DNA from: Agrobacterium vitis | GTDB taxonomy: Bacteria; Pseudomonadota; Alphaproteobacteria; Rhizobiales; Rhizobiaceae | Reading direction: 5' to 3' | DNA length: 64,000 bases | Assembly (NCBI RefSeq): GCF_013426735.1 | Contig: NZ_AP023272.1 | Location: forward strand, 1,036,501-1,100,500 | In this document: piece by piece, positions 33,868 through 42,105 of the stretch | Layout: each line of letters begins with the position of its first letter | How positions within the stretch are numbered: the first letter of the stretch is position 1 | The notes under the pieces: generated by a model | Told to the model about the DNA's origin: nothing | Databases searched by the model: none | The model's input: the letters and a program-made list of their open reading frames with translations, nothing else | Translations under genes and position numbers: made by a program

Positions 33868-33898
33868 TATCCTGCCGGCTGAATAGCCCGGCAGGATA
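33868..33898 (+). terminator. Hairpin between the decarboxylase and the acetyltransferase
   Basis: TATCCTGCCGG (33868-33878) pairs perfectly with CCGGCAGGATA (33888-33898), an 11-bp stem. Only CTCTCTC follows, so read-through into the acetyltransferase is possible. Confidence 0.6.
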
Positions 33899-33940
33899 GC
33901 TCTCTCACCATTTGAACGCTCTTTTGCACAGGAGGTCGCC

Positions 33941-34531
33941 ATGACCGCTGTTATCAACACCGTGCGCGCTTTTTTTGCGCAGCCTGCCTTCAAGATCGAC
34001 GCTGAAACCCCCGCCGATGTCGTGGCGCGCGAGGCCTTGCTGGACCGCGCCATGGGGCCGGACCGCCGCACGAAGTCGTCTGAAAAGATCCGTCGTGGCC
34101 GAGTACCCGCCGAAGGGCTGGCGCTGGTGGCGCGTGACCGCAAGGGCCATGTAATCGGCACCGTGCGCCTGTGGAATATTGAGGCTGGCGTCAATGCTGA
34201 AGGCCAGGTTATCGATGCGCTGCTGCTTGGGCCGTTGGCCGTCGATGCCGCGCATGAAGGCAAGGGCGTTGGCTCGCAGCTGATGCGCGCCGCCCTGATG
34301 GAAGCCAAGACCCGTGGTCACGGTGCCGTGCTGCTGGTCGGCGATGCCGCTTATTACGAGCGCTTCGGCTTTTTTGCCGCAAAAACCATGCATCTTGTCA
34401 TGCCGGGACCGTTTGCCCGCGACCGTTTTCTGGCGCTGGAACTGGTCCACGGCTGGCTGGACGGCGCTGTCGGCATGATTTCGGCCTCCGGTCGCAAGCT
34501 GACCGCACCGGCCCGTCGCAAGGCGGCATAA
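33941..34531 (+). CDS. GNAT N-acetyltransferase (YhbS-like)
   Basis: A 196-aa protein with an AGGAGG ribosome site. The acetyl-CoA binding motif A is LGPLAVDAAHEGKGVGSQLMRAAL, followed by GAVLLVGDAAYYERFGFFAAK, the YhbS-type ending. An N-terminal segment (FKIDAETPADVVAREALLDRAMG) shares the DUF/YhbS layout. It is 130 bp downstream of the polyamine decarboxylase in the same direction, so polyamine acetylation is a tempting idea but not shown by sequence. Confidence 0.87.
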   Translation: MTAVINTVRAFFAQPAFKIDAETPADVVAREALLDRAMGPDRRTKSSEKIRRGRVPAEGLALVARDRKGHVIGTVRLWNIEAGVNAEGQVIDALLLGPLAVDAAHEGKGVGSQLMRAALMEAKTRGHGAVLLVGDAAYYERFGFFAAKTMHLVMPGPFARDRFLALELVHGWLDGAVGMISASGRKLTAPARRKAA

Positions 34532-34562
34532 GGGGCTTATGAATACGTCCTCGGTCCCAGTC

Positions 34563-34704
34563 ACAGTCTGTTCAAGAATTGCTGCTGGGCTGGCGAAAAT
34601 GGTTATTTCGAGAACCGGAGCGGAGCGTACTCAAAGTACGTGAGCACCGGAAGCACAGAAATTGCCATTTGCAGCCGGCCAGCGGCGATTATTGGATAGA
34701 CTGT
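34563..34704. repeat. 142-bp dispersed element with terminal inverted repeats, copy 2
   Basis: Same length as the copy at 20094-20235, with about ten base differences scattered along it. It starts ACAGTCTGTTCAAGAATTGC and ends TTGGATAGACTGT. The central palindrome here is AGCGTACTCAAAGTACGTGA, which keeps pairing (GTACT/AGTAC) although its loop differs from copy 1, suggesting selection for structure. It lies between the acetyltransferase and the convergent peroxidase gene. Confidence 0.85.
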
Positions 34705-34742
34705 GAGATCGAGGATGGTGCGCAGCAATGCAGAGCGGCGGC

Positions 34743-36107
34743 CTAGCGTTGCTGCGCACCCCACCCATCCGTCAGTGTTTTCAGAAAAGCCACGACATCC
34801 CTGATTTCCGTCTCGTTCAATGCGGGCGGTTGGCCGGGCTTGCGGTCCATGGGCGCATCTATCACATCGATATTGCCGCGATAAGCTTCTGGCATGTCGT
34901 TGAACTTGTCGATGCTGCCATCCGATTTTTTCGGATAGATGCTGGCTGGATCGGTGTCACGGGCCACGTAAAAGCGAGTGGCGTCCTCCAGCGTGCGATA
35001 GACGCCATTGTGGAAATAGACGCCGCGCTCAGCGACATTGCGCAGGGTCGGGGTCTTGAACAACCCGCAATTTTGCGGCTGGGCGGAAAATTCGTCGTGG
35101 CGCATTGGTCCGCAAATGCCGAGATCGAAATAGAGCCTGTCGGCATTGGCGGGAATATCAGGATTGCGCGGCACGCCGAGCGCCTCGAATTCGTAATCGG
35201 TAAATGCCGGCATCTGTCCGTCTCCACCCATTTTGTCCAGGTGGCAGGAGGCACAATTGCCTTTTTTCGGATCGTCGAACAAGGCGAGCCCACGCTGCTC
35301 AGCCGGGGTAAGCCGCACCTGTCCGCGCAGATAGGCATCATATTTGCTGGAATAAGAATGGAAGGACGGGTCTTCCACCTGATAGCGGGCGAGAGCAAAG
35401 CCGACTTCCGACAAGGCCATGGATTGGTCCTCCGCAACCTGTTTGCCGAACAAGGCCGTCAGTTGCGCGCCATATCCGGCTTTGATTTTGTCATAGAGCG
35501 CCTGCGCATCGCTATTGGCCATTTCAAACGGCGATAAAAGCGGCCCAAGCGCCTGGTCTTCCAGACTGTCAGCGCGCCCATCCCAGAACATGCCACCCTG
35601 GGGAACGGCATTGTCGGCGGCGGCCACGGCTTTGACGAGAGGTTGGCCAGCGACCGGCCCGGCCACCGGGGTGGTTTGCGCGGCAAGTGCTGTACCGGAA
35701 GCTTCTGCCATCGGCGAGGCTTCCTGCGCCTCCTCGGCGGCATTTTCCACGCCCACAGAGAAGGCAGGCGTGGCGATCTTGTAGGCAAGGCTTGGCACGG
35801 GGCGGATACCCGGAAGGTTGAGATCGGGTCCACCCCTCTGTACGGCTTGCGTGTTGGCTGGGGCGTAGTGATGGCCCGGATCATGGCACGTGGCACAGGA
35901 CATCTTGCCGCTGCCCGACAGGCTCTGGTCGAAAAACAGCGCTTTGCCCAATTGTGCCACGGCGCTGAGCTGGTCGGGTGCGCCGGTTTCGGCCTGTGTC
36001 GGGGGTTCCGCCAATGTCTGGGCCGCCCAGCCTAAGCCTGCGAAGGCAAGGCTCAGCAGGGCCAGCGCCAGCAGCGGCAGGCGGGATTTTTTGTCAAACA
36101 CTGCCAT
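34743..36107 (-). CDS. Di-heme cytochrome c peroxidase family protein
   Basis: A 454-aa protein starting MAVFDKKSRLPLLALALL, a signal peptide for the periplasm. Two c-type heme sites are seen: MSCATCHDPGHH at about residue 75 and GNCASCHLDKMGG at about 290. Between them lies an insertion of about 70 residues, Ala/Pro rich, that is not part of the usual bacterial peroxidase. The C-terminal part has VYRTLEDATRFYVARD and NETEIRDVVAFLKTLTDGW, typical of MauG/CcpA-type proteins. It should reduce peroxide or oxidise a partner. It starts 26 bp after the phosphoesterase stop, so they form one operon. Confidence 0.9.
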   Translation of the reverse strand: MAVFDKKSRLPLLALALLSLAFAGLGWAAQTLAEPPTQAETGAPDQLSAVAQLGKALFFDQSLSGSGKMSCATCHDPGHHYAPANTQAVQRGGPDLNLPGIRPVPSLAYKIATPAFSVGVENAAEEAQEASPMAEASGTALAAQTTPVAGPVAGQPLVKAVAAADNAVPQGGMFWDGRADSLEDQALGPLLSPFEMANSDAQALYDKIKAGYGAQLTALFGKQVAEDQSMALSEVGFALARYQVEDPSFHSYSSKYDAYLRGQVRLTPAEQRGLALFDDPKKGNCASCHLDKMGGDGQMPAFTDYEFEALGVPRNPDIPANADRLYFDLGICGPMRHDEFSAQPQNCGLFKTPTLRNVAERGVYFHNGVYRTLEDATRFYVARDTDPASIYPKKSDGSIDKFNDMPEAYRGNIDVIDAPMDRKPGQPPALNETEIRDVVAFLKTLTDGWGAQQR

Positions 36108-36133
36108 GAACAGCTGCTCTCGGTTTGTCCGCT

Positions 36134-37762
36134 CTAGCTTTTTAGGCCGGTCTTCGGATCGAGGATCAGCGTATCGCTGCGGGCATGGGACCAATCGAAC
36201 ATGCCGTTCAAGGAACCGGCGATGGCATCGAAGGAGCCTCCGCCCAGCCTTTGCCCAGCCATCCAGTTATCCTCGATAAACCGCATGACCGAGGTCTGGT
36301 CGGTCAGGGTATGATCGACATAGTTTTGCTTGGCATAAGGCGAGATCACCAGCAATGGCTGACGGGTGCCATAGCCGCAACGGCCCTGGACTGGCTGGCC
36401 ATTGACGCCGGGCAAGGGAGTTCCGGTGCCGCAGGCAGCACCGTCAAGCACGTCATAGCCTTTGACTGGAATGCTGGACGGATTGACGACGTTATGGGTG
36501 TGGTCGTACCAGCCGTCGGAATCGTCATAAAGCAACACCACTGCGGTGTCCTTCCACTCCGGGGATTGCTGGAGTTTGTTGACGACATTGGCAACGAATT
36601 CCTGCTCATCTAGCGGATCGGAATAGCCAGCATGGCCGTCCTGATAGGCGGGCGCCTTCAGGAAACTGACGGCGGGCAGAGTGCCGTTGCTCAGCACTGC
36701 GTAGAAGTCATTGATGTCATACTGGTGGTTGGCGCCGCCGTCCTGGCTGGTGCCGATGGCGGCGACCGAACTCGGGCGGATATGCTGGGGATTAGCGGTC
36801 GAGGGATAGTATTGGAAGGGTTGGTGGTGGGGAATATAATCCACCTCATCGACCTTGGTAATTGCCGATGTCGTCGTGCGTTTGCAACCGGTCGTGCCAT
36901 TGGGATTGTTGAGCGTCAGATCGAAGCCACCCTCGAAAAAGCCCCAGGTCAGGCCCTTGTCGTTCAGGAGGTCGCCGATATTGCGGCCGGTCATCAGCGC
37001 CGTCTGACCTTTCGAGCAGACGTCGCCGGTGGGGTCGAGATCGGAAATCATCGTCCAGCCGCCATTGCCATCAGGCACGACTTCGCCCTTGGCATAGGTG
37101 CCGTCCTTTTCCAGCGTGTAGCCGGGCGGCAGGGTCACACCATTGGTCTGGCCTGACACGAGGTTGATGGCGCCGGGGGTGGAGGGGCCGAAATTGGTGG
37201 AGAAAGACCGGTCGTTCAGGGCAAAATTCTGTGCGTAGTTCCACAGCGCCGTAACGGTATTGCCGTCATAATAGCCCATGACCTGGCCTTTGGTGCCAAA
37301 GGCACCGGCAGCACCCTTGGTGCCGCGCCCGGTATTGGCGGGAAACAGGTCCATGGCGAAAGCGTCATAGGCGGCCTGTTCGGCGGTATAGCCATGGTTC
37401 TGCGAATTGGTGGCCGCCTGGGTGCGATCGAGACGGAATGGGGCGGTGGCATCCGGGCCATTGCCCGGATTGGTCTTGTTCGGATTGTCCTCCAGCAGGC
37501 CGGCATGTGCCAGCGTATCGATATCGGCAGGCGTCTGCGGCGTGGCGGTAAAGGCGGGCTCACCCTTGACATTGGCAGCCTTCGGATAGGTCGCGAAATA
37601 ATGGTCGAAGGCGACGTTTTCCTGGAAGATCACCACCAGATGCTTGATCGGCGTTGCCGTGTTGACCTCAGCCGCCGCCGAGGCGGTGGGGATGAGACAG
37701 AGAGACGCAGACATGAGAATTGAACCGGCACACATGTTTAGCTGCCGAGGATGAAGAGGCAT
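36134..37762 (-). CDS. Secreted phosphoesterase (phospholipase C / acid phosphatase AcpA family)
   Basis: A 542-aa protein. MPLHPRQLNMCAGS is chosen because AAAGGA lies eight bases upstream; earlier ATGs lack ribosome sites. The signal peptide ends near SAAAEV. The PF04185 core starts with IKHLVVIFQENVAFDHYFATYP, where Glu-Asn matches the metal-binding/nucleophile region of phospholipase C and AcpA. FLKAPAYQDGHAGYSDPLDEQEFV and VVLLYDDSDGWYDHTHNVV hold further metal ligands (DH, DD.DGWYDH). It likely releases phosphate from organic esters or phospholipids outside the cytoplasm. A Pho-box-like sequence lies 74-91 bp upstream. Confidence 0.9.
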   Translation of the reverse strand: MPLHPRQLNMCAGSILMSASLCLIPTASAAAEVNTATPIKHLVVIFQENVAFDHYFATYPKAANVKGEPAFTATPQTPADIDTLAHAGLLEDNPNKTNPGNGPDATAPFRLDRTQAATNSQNHGYTAEQAAYDAFAMDLFPANTGRGTKGAAGAFGTKGQVMGYYDGNTVTALWNYAQNFALNDRSFSTNFGPSTPGAINLVSGQTNGVTLPPGYTLEKDGTYAKGEVVPDGNGGWTMISDLDPTGDVCSKGQTALMTGRNIGDLLNDKGLTWGFFEGGFDLTLNNPNGTTGCKRTTTSAITKVDEVDYIPHHQPFQYYPSTANPQHIRPSSVAAIGTSQDGGANHQYDINDFYAVLSNGTLPAVSFLKAPAYQDGHAGYSDPLDEQEFVANVVNKLQQSPEWKDTAVVLLYDDSDGWYDHTHNVVNPSSIPVKGYDVLDGAACGTGTPLPGVNGQPVQGRCGYGTRQPLLVISPYAKQNYVDHTLTDQTSVMRFIEDNWMAGQRLGGGSFDAIAGSLNGMFDWSHARSDTLILDPKTGLKS

Positions 37763-37835
37763 GACCATATCCTTTACGAGGATCCGCGATGGGGAAGCTG
37801 ACATCGGCGGAGTGGCAAGACGATAAGAAGCGTTT

Positions 37836-37853
37836 TTAACAGTTCCGTGACAG
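37836..37853 (-). promoter_or_regulatory. Candidate Pho box for the phosphoesterase-peroxidase operon
   Basis: On the minus strand CTGTCACGGAACTGTTAA consists of two 7-bp half sites, CTGTCAC and CTGTTAA, separated by four bases. This gives the 11-bp periodicity of PhoB sites (alphaproteobacterial consensus CTGTCAT-N4-CTGTCAY). It is upstream of a phosphoesterase, where PhoB control is expected. The second half site deviates at one or two positions. Confidence 0.55.
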
Positions 37854-38007
37854 AAAAGGACTTGTCTCGCTCCAATCGCCGCCCGGGTCCTCACAAGTGG
37901 GTGATAGGAAGCGGCGATGGAAAATAACCCTTCCTTTGCCGGTTGACGCGAGCATGTGGGCCACCTCTTTGAGGTCTGGACGGAGGATGGTCTTGTTCGA
38001 AGAAAAA

Positions 38008-38021
38008 TTGATAAGAATCAA
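38008..38021 (+). promoter_or_regulatory. Perfect FNR/FixK-type anaerobox upstream of ompW
   Basis: TTGATAAGAATCAA fits TTGAT-N4-ATCAA exactly. It lies about 160 bp before the ompW-like ATG. The rest of the 420-bp gap between the phosphoesterase and ompW shows only the Pho-box-like site and no gene. Confidence 0.65.
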
Positions 38022-38182
38022 AAAGATGATGCATGGAAGCCACACTTCATCCTTGAATACTGGCGGCCTGTCGTAAGGTTGTCTTTTCTTGATTTGTCTC
38101 AAGGACGGTGGTGTCCGGTCACCGATAATCGGTTGCAATGCAGCAGGGGGACCTGCTGATCAATCGATAAAGGAGAGACGAC

Positions 38183-38884
38183 ATGTCAACGAACCGCACC
38201 CTTGGCTTGATAGCGCTTGCGCCCCTTGCTTTCGCATCGCTGTCTTTGGCGACGCCTCTGGCCTCTGCGGCGGATCTGACACCGGCGGCAAGCGCTCCGC
38301 AAGCCGAATCGCTGCTGACGCCCTACAGCCCCTGGCAGGTCCGCGCCCGTGCGCTGGCCGTGGTACCCAATGATGGCGGCTCGGTGGATGGCATTGGCGG
38401 TTCCGATCTGTCCTACAGCAACAGCGTCACGCCGGAAGTCGATTTCAGCTATTTCTTCAATCGCAACATCGCTGCCGAACTCATTCTCGGCACAACTTCA
38501 GCGAACGTCAATGCCGGGGGCTCGATCGGTAGCCTGGGCAAGCTCGGCAAGGTCTGGATCCTGCCGCCAACGGTAACGCTGCAATATCACTTCACCGATT
38601 TCGGCAAGTTCCAGCCCTATGTTGGCGCGGGCGTCAACTATACGATGTTCTACAATCAGTCAGCGACCGGTTCCGCCACCAAGCTCGATGTCAAGAATAC
38701 CTTCGGTGCCGCCGTTCAGGTCGGTTTCGACTACATGATCAATGACAAGTGGGGCGTCAACTTCGACGTCAAGAAATACTATCTGCGTCCGGATTTCGAA
38801 GCGACCGTTGGCGGCTCCAAGGTCAAGGGCACGGCCAAGCTCGATCCATGGCTGATCGGCGCCGGTGTCACCTACCGCTTCTAA
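38183..38884 (+). CDS. ompW: OmpW-family outer membrane protein
   Basis: A 233-aa protein with a signal peptide ending near LASAADLTP. The mature part is an eight-stranded barrel with WQVRARALAVVPNDGG at the first strand, then VTPEVDFSYFFNRNIAAELILG, WILPPTVTLQYHFTDFGKFQPYVGAGVNYT and the C-terminal phenylalanine in DPWLIGAGVTYRF, the outer-membrane assembly signal. OmpW proteins form narrow hydrophobic channels. GGAGAG precedes the ATG. A perfect anaerobox upstream fits the oxygen regulation known for ompW in enterobacteria. Terminator follows. Confidence 0.94.
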   Translation: MSTNRTLGLIALAPLAFASLSLATPLASAADLTPAASAPQAESLLTPYSPWQVRARALAVVPNDGGSVDGIGGSDLSYSNSVTPEVDFSYFFNRNIAAELILGTTSANVNAGGSIGSLGKLGKVWILPPTVTLQYHFTDFGKFQPYVGAGVNYTMFYNQSATGSATKLDVKNTFGAAVQVGFDYMINDKWGVNFDVKKYYLRPDFEATVGGSKVKGTAKLDPWLIGAGVTYRF

Positions 38885-38904
38885 ACCTCATCAAGATATA
38901 TAGG

Positions 38905-38934
38905 AAAATGGCGGCTAAAGTGGCCGCCATTTTT
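38905..38934 (+). terminator. Rho-independent terminator after ompW
   Basis: AAAATGGCGGC (38905-38915) pairs with GCCGCCATTTT (38923-38933), followed by further T residues. It lies between the convergent ompW and chemoreceptor genes and could work in both directions. Confidence 0.85.
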
Positions 38935-39009
38935 GTCTCTGAGCGCTTGATTTGGGTAAAGGCCGAAGACTGGCTTACAGGAAAGATGATCTTTCGATCG
39001 CCGTTCGTC

Positions 39010-40815
39010 TCACGCCGCCCGGGCCATGGGGGTTGCCGGCAGTTGGAAGCGGTTGACGAGGGCTGCCAGCGAGATGGCGCCGTCGGCCAGTGTCTGGCTG
39101 ATGGCATTGGTTTCTTCGACCATGGTAGCATTCTGCTGGGTCATCTGGTCGAGACTGTTGACCGAACTGCTGATCTGCTGAAGGCCTATAGCCTGTTCTT
39201 CTGCGGCCTTGGTGATGGCATCGATATTATCGTCGATTTTGGTGACAAAGCCGCCGATCTGGGTCAGGGCGTCGCCAGCAGTTCCCACCAGTTTCACGCC
39301 GCTTGCCACTTCCGTGCTGGAACGATCCACCAGCGATTTGATCTGCTTGGCAGCGCCTGCCGAGCGCTGGGCAAGTTCACGTACTTCCTGGGCCACGACG
39401 GCAAAGCCCTTGCCGGCTTCCCCGGCGCGGGCTGCTTCCACACCGGCATTCAGCGCCAGAAGGTTGGTCTGGAAGGCGATCTCATCGATCACGCCGATGA
39501 TCGTGCCGATCTCACGGGAGACGCTTTCAATTCGCTGCATGGCGGTAATGGCATTGTTGACCACCTCATTGGAGGACGTCGTGCAGTCACGGGCATCTCT
39601 CACCAGGCTGCGGGTTTCGCGGGTTCTTGTGGTGGAGGCCTTCACGGTCGAGGCAACCTCTTCGAGCGCTGCTGCGGTTTCTTCAAGGGCGGCGGCCTGT
39701 TGCTCGGTGCGCTTGGCCAGGCTGTCGGCGGCGTCCCGCATCTCGCGGCTATTGGTTTGCAGAGAGCCGGTCTCATCGAGAACCTGCTTCAGAGTGGTCT
39801 GAAGCGTCAGGATGGAGTCGTTGAAATCGCTGCGAAGAGTGTCGAACCGGGCATCGAACGGCGTGTCTAGCGTGGTGCGCATGTTACACTCGGCCAACCG
39901 GTGCAGACCGTCGCCAAGTTCTTCGACCACGCGTCGCAGGGCTTGCGCCTCGGCGGCGCGCTCAGTCTCGCGCTGCCGGCGCTGCTCTTCCGTGCTGGCG
40001 CGGCTGGCATCGGCCTCCTGCTCCAGGCGGCGCTTTTCCAGACCGGCATCGCGAAAGATCGACAGCGCATGGGCGATTTCGCCGATTTCATCAGTGCGGT
40101 CGCCATAGGGAGGAGGCGTATCGAGGTCGCCATGGGCCATGGCGGTCATCGCCGTGGTCATATGGCGCAGCGGCGACAGGGCGCGGCGTTGAACGATGAG
40201 AATGGAGGCGAGGCTGAGGAGGATCAGCGTCCCCCCCAGCGTATAGCTGATGGTTTCGCGTGATGCGGTCTCGGCGGCAGCTTTGGTTTCGCGGCTCTTG
40301 CCATATACATTGCCCATATCGACAAGTTCGTTGACGGCGGCTTCATGGACATGGAAGCGCGTTTTCAATTCGTTGAGGGCTGTTTTCAGTTCAAGCGGGT
40401 TTTGGCCGGTCAGGGCCGGAACGACGGACTGATCCATCTGCGCCCAGAATGCATCGCCCTTGACCAGAACGTCCTGCTGCAATTTGCTGCGCAACGTATC
40501 GGGTAGCGTCGTGCCTTTCCAATAGTCCCGGCGCTCCTGATACTGGCTTTTCAGCAGTTTCAGGCGGTCGATATTGATAGCGGCCATATCCGGCTGAAGC
40601 GCTGACTCATTGATCAGGGAATAAGCCTCGACCAGATACAGCGGCGGCGGCAGGATATCGGCGATCAGGTCCTTGCTGTCGATGATCTGCTGATAGATCG
40701 GTCCGTTAACCTTCAGCCGCTGGAGGGTCTGCATGGCTGTTGCGAGTGTGATGACGACTCCGACGGCAAGGATCACGCCGGAAATGATCACCGTGGAGGA
40801 TATGCTGAGCTTCAT
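39010..40815 (-). CDS. Methyl-accepting chemotaxis protein
   Basis: A 601-aa protein starting [16 protein letters not shown]. One membrane helix lies near residues 8-28. A periplasmic region of about 150 residues follows, rich in helix ([23 protein letters not shown], quoted in part), with a second helix near 185-205 ([13 protein letters not shown]). Next come a HAMP domain ([22 protein letters not shown]) and the long coiled-coil signalling domain. The hairpin tip [27 protein letters not shown] is the conserved kinase-control region. No C-terminal CheR-binding pentapeptide is present; it ends in PMARAA. Ligand unknown. Confidence 0.93.
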   Translation of the reverse strand: MKLSISSTVIISGVILAVGVVITLATAMQTLQRLKVNGPIYQQIIDSKDLIADILPPPLYLVEAYSLINESALQPDMAAINIDRLKLLKSQYQERRDYWKGTTLPDTLRSKLQQDVLVKGDAFWAQMDQSVVPALTGQNPLELKTALNELKTRFHVHEAAVNELVDMGNVYGKSRETKAAAETASRETISYTLGGTLILLSLASILIVQRRALSPLRHMTTAMTAMAHGDLDTPPPYGDRTDEIGEIAHALSIFRDAGLEKRRLEQEADASRASTEEQRRQRETERAAEAQALRRVVEELGDGLHRLAECNMRTTLDTPFDARFDTLRSDFNDSILTLQTTLKQVLDETGSLQTNSREMRDAADSLAKRTEQQAAALEETAAALEEVASTVKASTTRTRETRSLVRDARDCTTSSNEVVNNAITAMQRIESVSREIGTIIGVIDEIAFQTNLLALNAGVEAARAGEAGKGFAVVAQEVRELAQRSAGAAKQIKSLVDRSSTEVASGVKLVGTAGDALTQIGGFVTKIDDNIDAITKAAEEQAIGLQQISSSVNSLDQMTQQNATMVEETNAISQTLADGAISLAALVNRFQLPATPMARAA

Positions 40816-41020
40816 AGTTGTGGTCCGCAGAAAGTGATGTCGGGAGGAGCAGATCACGCGGACGAAAGCGTCGAGGTGATGTGGCCAGGTTATGGTCTAA
40901 AATTGAACACATCGCTTATTTTTCAAGAGCGCTTTAAAAAGCATATTTCTTTTAGTTTCCGGTTGGTTATGTTTTCCTTAAAATTTGAATCTAGTTGATT
41001 TAAATAATAAAAAACCAGGG

Positions 41021-41046
41021 CATTAGCCCTGGTTTTCTTGGTATAG
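41021..41046 (-). terminator. Rho-independent terminator after the cobW-WD40 operon
   Basis: An 11-bp stem AAAACCAGGGC/GCCCTGGTTTT with a four-base loop. On the minus strand it is followed by a T-run. It lies 18 bp after the WD40 stop. Confidence 0.85.
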
Positions 41047-41063
41047 TTGTTTTTTACTTGAGA

Positions 41064-42050
41064 TCAGCCGGAGATATCTATCACGCCGCAATCGCCAGCT
41101 TCAGACCCGAAGGCCAGCAGCTTGCCGCTGGCGCTCCAGCCGAGGCTGGTGATTGCACCGTTGCCCGGGCGGCGCAGTAGCGCCTCCTTGCCATCGGCCA
41201 GGCGCACCGCCAGCACCATGCCGTCGATATAGCCAATGGCCAGCACCTCTTCTGCGGGGTGGAAGGCGACCTGGGTGACCATGATATTGGCGCGTGTGCC
41301 CAGCTCCTGCGGGGCCTTGCCCATTGGGCCGTCCTTGGAGGCAAAGGGCCAGACGATCGCAGCAGGGGCACCTGACGAGGCGAGCCATTTGCCCTTGGCC
41401 GACCAGGAGATTGACTTGACCTTAGCGGGATAGCCGGTCATGCGCATATGGCGGGTATCACTGCCGGCACCATCCAGCTTCCAGCCATGCAGGGCATTTT
41501 CCTGCATGGTGGTGACGACGAAGCGGTTGTCGGGCGAAAAACTGACGCCAGTATGGGCGCCCTTCCATTCCAGATCGACTGGCTTGCCTTCCGCTGCTGC
41601 AAAGCGCAACGTCACGCCATTGTAGCGGGAAATGGCGATGCGCAAGCCCTTGGGGGCAAAGGCAAGACCCTCGACCGTGCGCTCCTCTTCATAGGGATGT
41701 ATCGCGCCGCTTGCCAAGCGTACGAAGGCGGATTTGCCATAACCATAGGCAACCGCGCCTTGCGGTCCGGCTGCGACCACGGAAATCCACTTGCGTGGCA
41801 CGTGCGCCAGTTCCGTGACCGTTCCATCATGAGCGATGCGCAGCACTTTGCCGTCCTCGCCGCCGGTCAAAAGCGTCTGGTTATGGTCGTCCTTGATGGC
41901 GGTCAGCAGGCCCGACCCGGTTTCGGTGACCTGCTCGCCGCCATCCAGGCGGTGAACGGCGCCAGCCGCAGTGACGAAAACCGGAATGTCTCCAAGGAAG
42001 GCCGCGGTCAGTACGTGGCCTTCCAGATCGAGCGGGGCAACAGTCGGCAT
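41064..42050 (-). CDS. WD40-repeat protein
   Basis: A 328-aa protein with degenerate WD40/beta-propeller repeats: AVHRLDGG, LLTGGEDGKVLRIAHDG, GAHTGVSFSPDNRFVVTTMQENALHGWKLDG, KVKSISWSAKGKWLASSGAPAAIVWPF, EEVLAIGYIDGMVLAVRLADG and ITSLGWSASGKLLAFGSEAGDCGVIDI. There are about seven blades and no signal peptide. It lies 55 bp downstream of the CobW-type GTPase on the same strand, ahead of a shared terminator. In related alphaproteobacteria this pair recurs, which suggests a metal-related scaffold role; that is inference. Confidence 0.86.
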   Translation of the reverse strand: MPTVAPLDLEGHVLTAAFLGDIPVFVTAAGAVHRLDGGEQVTETGSGLLTAIKDDHNQTLLTGGEDGKVLRIAHDGTVTELAHVPRKWISVVAAGPQGAVAYGYGKSAFVRLASGAIHPYEEERTVEGLAFAPKGLRIAISRYNGVTLRFAAAEGKPVDLEWKGAHTGVSFSPDNRFVVTTMQENALHGWKLDGAGSDTRHMRMTGYPAKVKSISWSAKGKWLASSGAPAAIVWPFASKDGPMGKAPQELGTRANIMVTQVAFHPAEEVLAIGYIDGMVLAVRLADGKEALLRRPGNGAITSLGWSASGKLLAFGSEAGDCGVIDISG

Positions 42051-42105
42051 CAGGCAGTCTTTCCGGTATGGTTGTCAGGGTTTGGCAGCAGGGAAGGGAT
42101 AAGCT

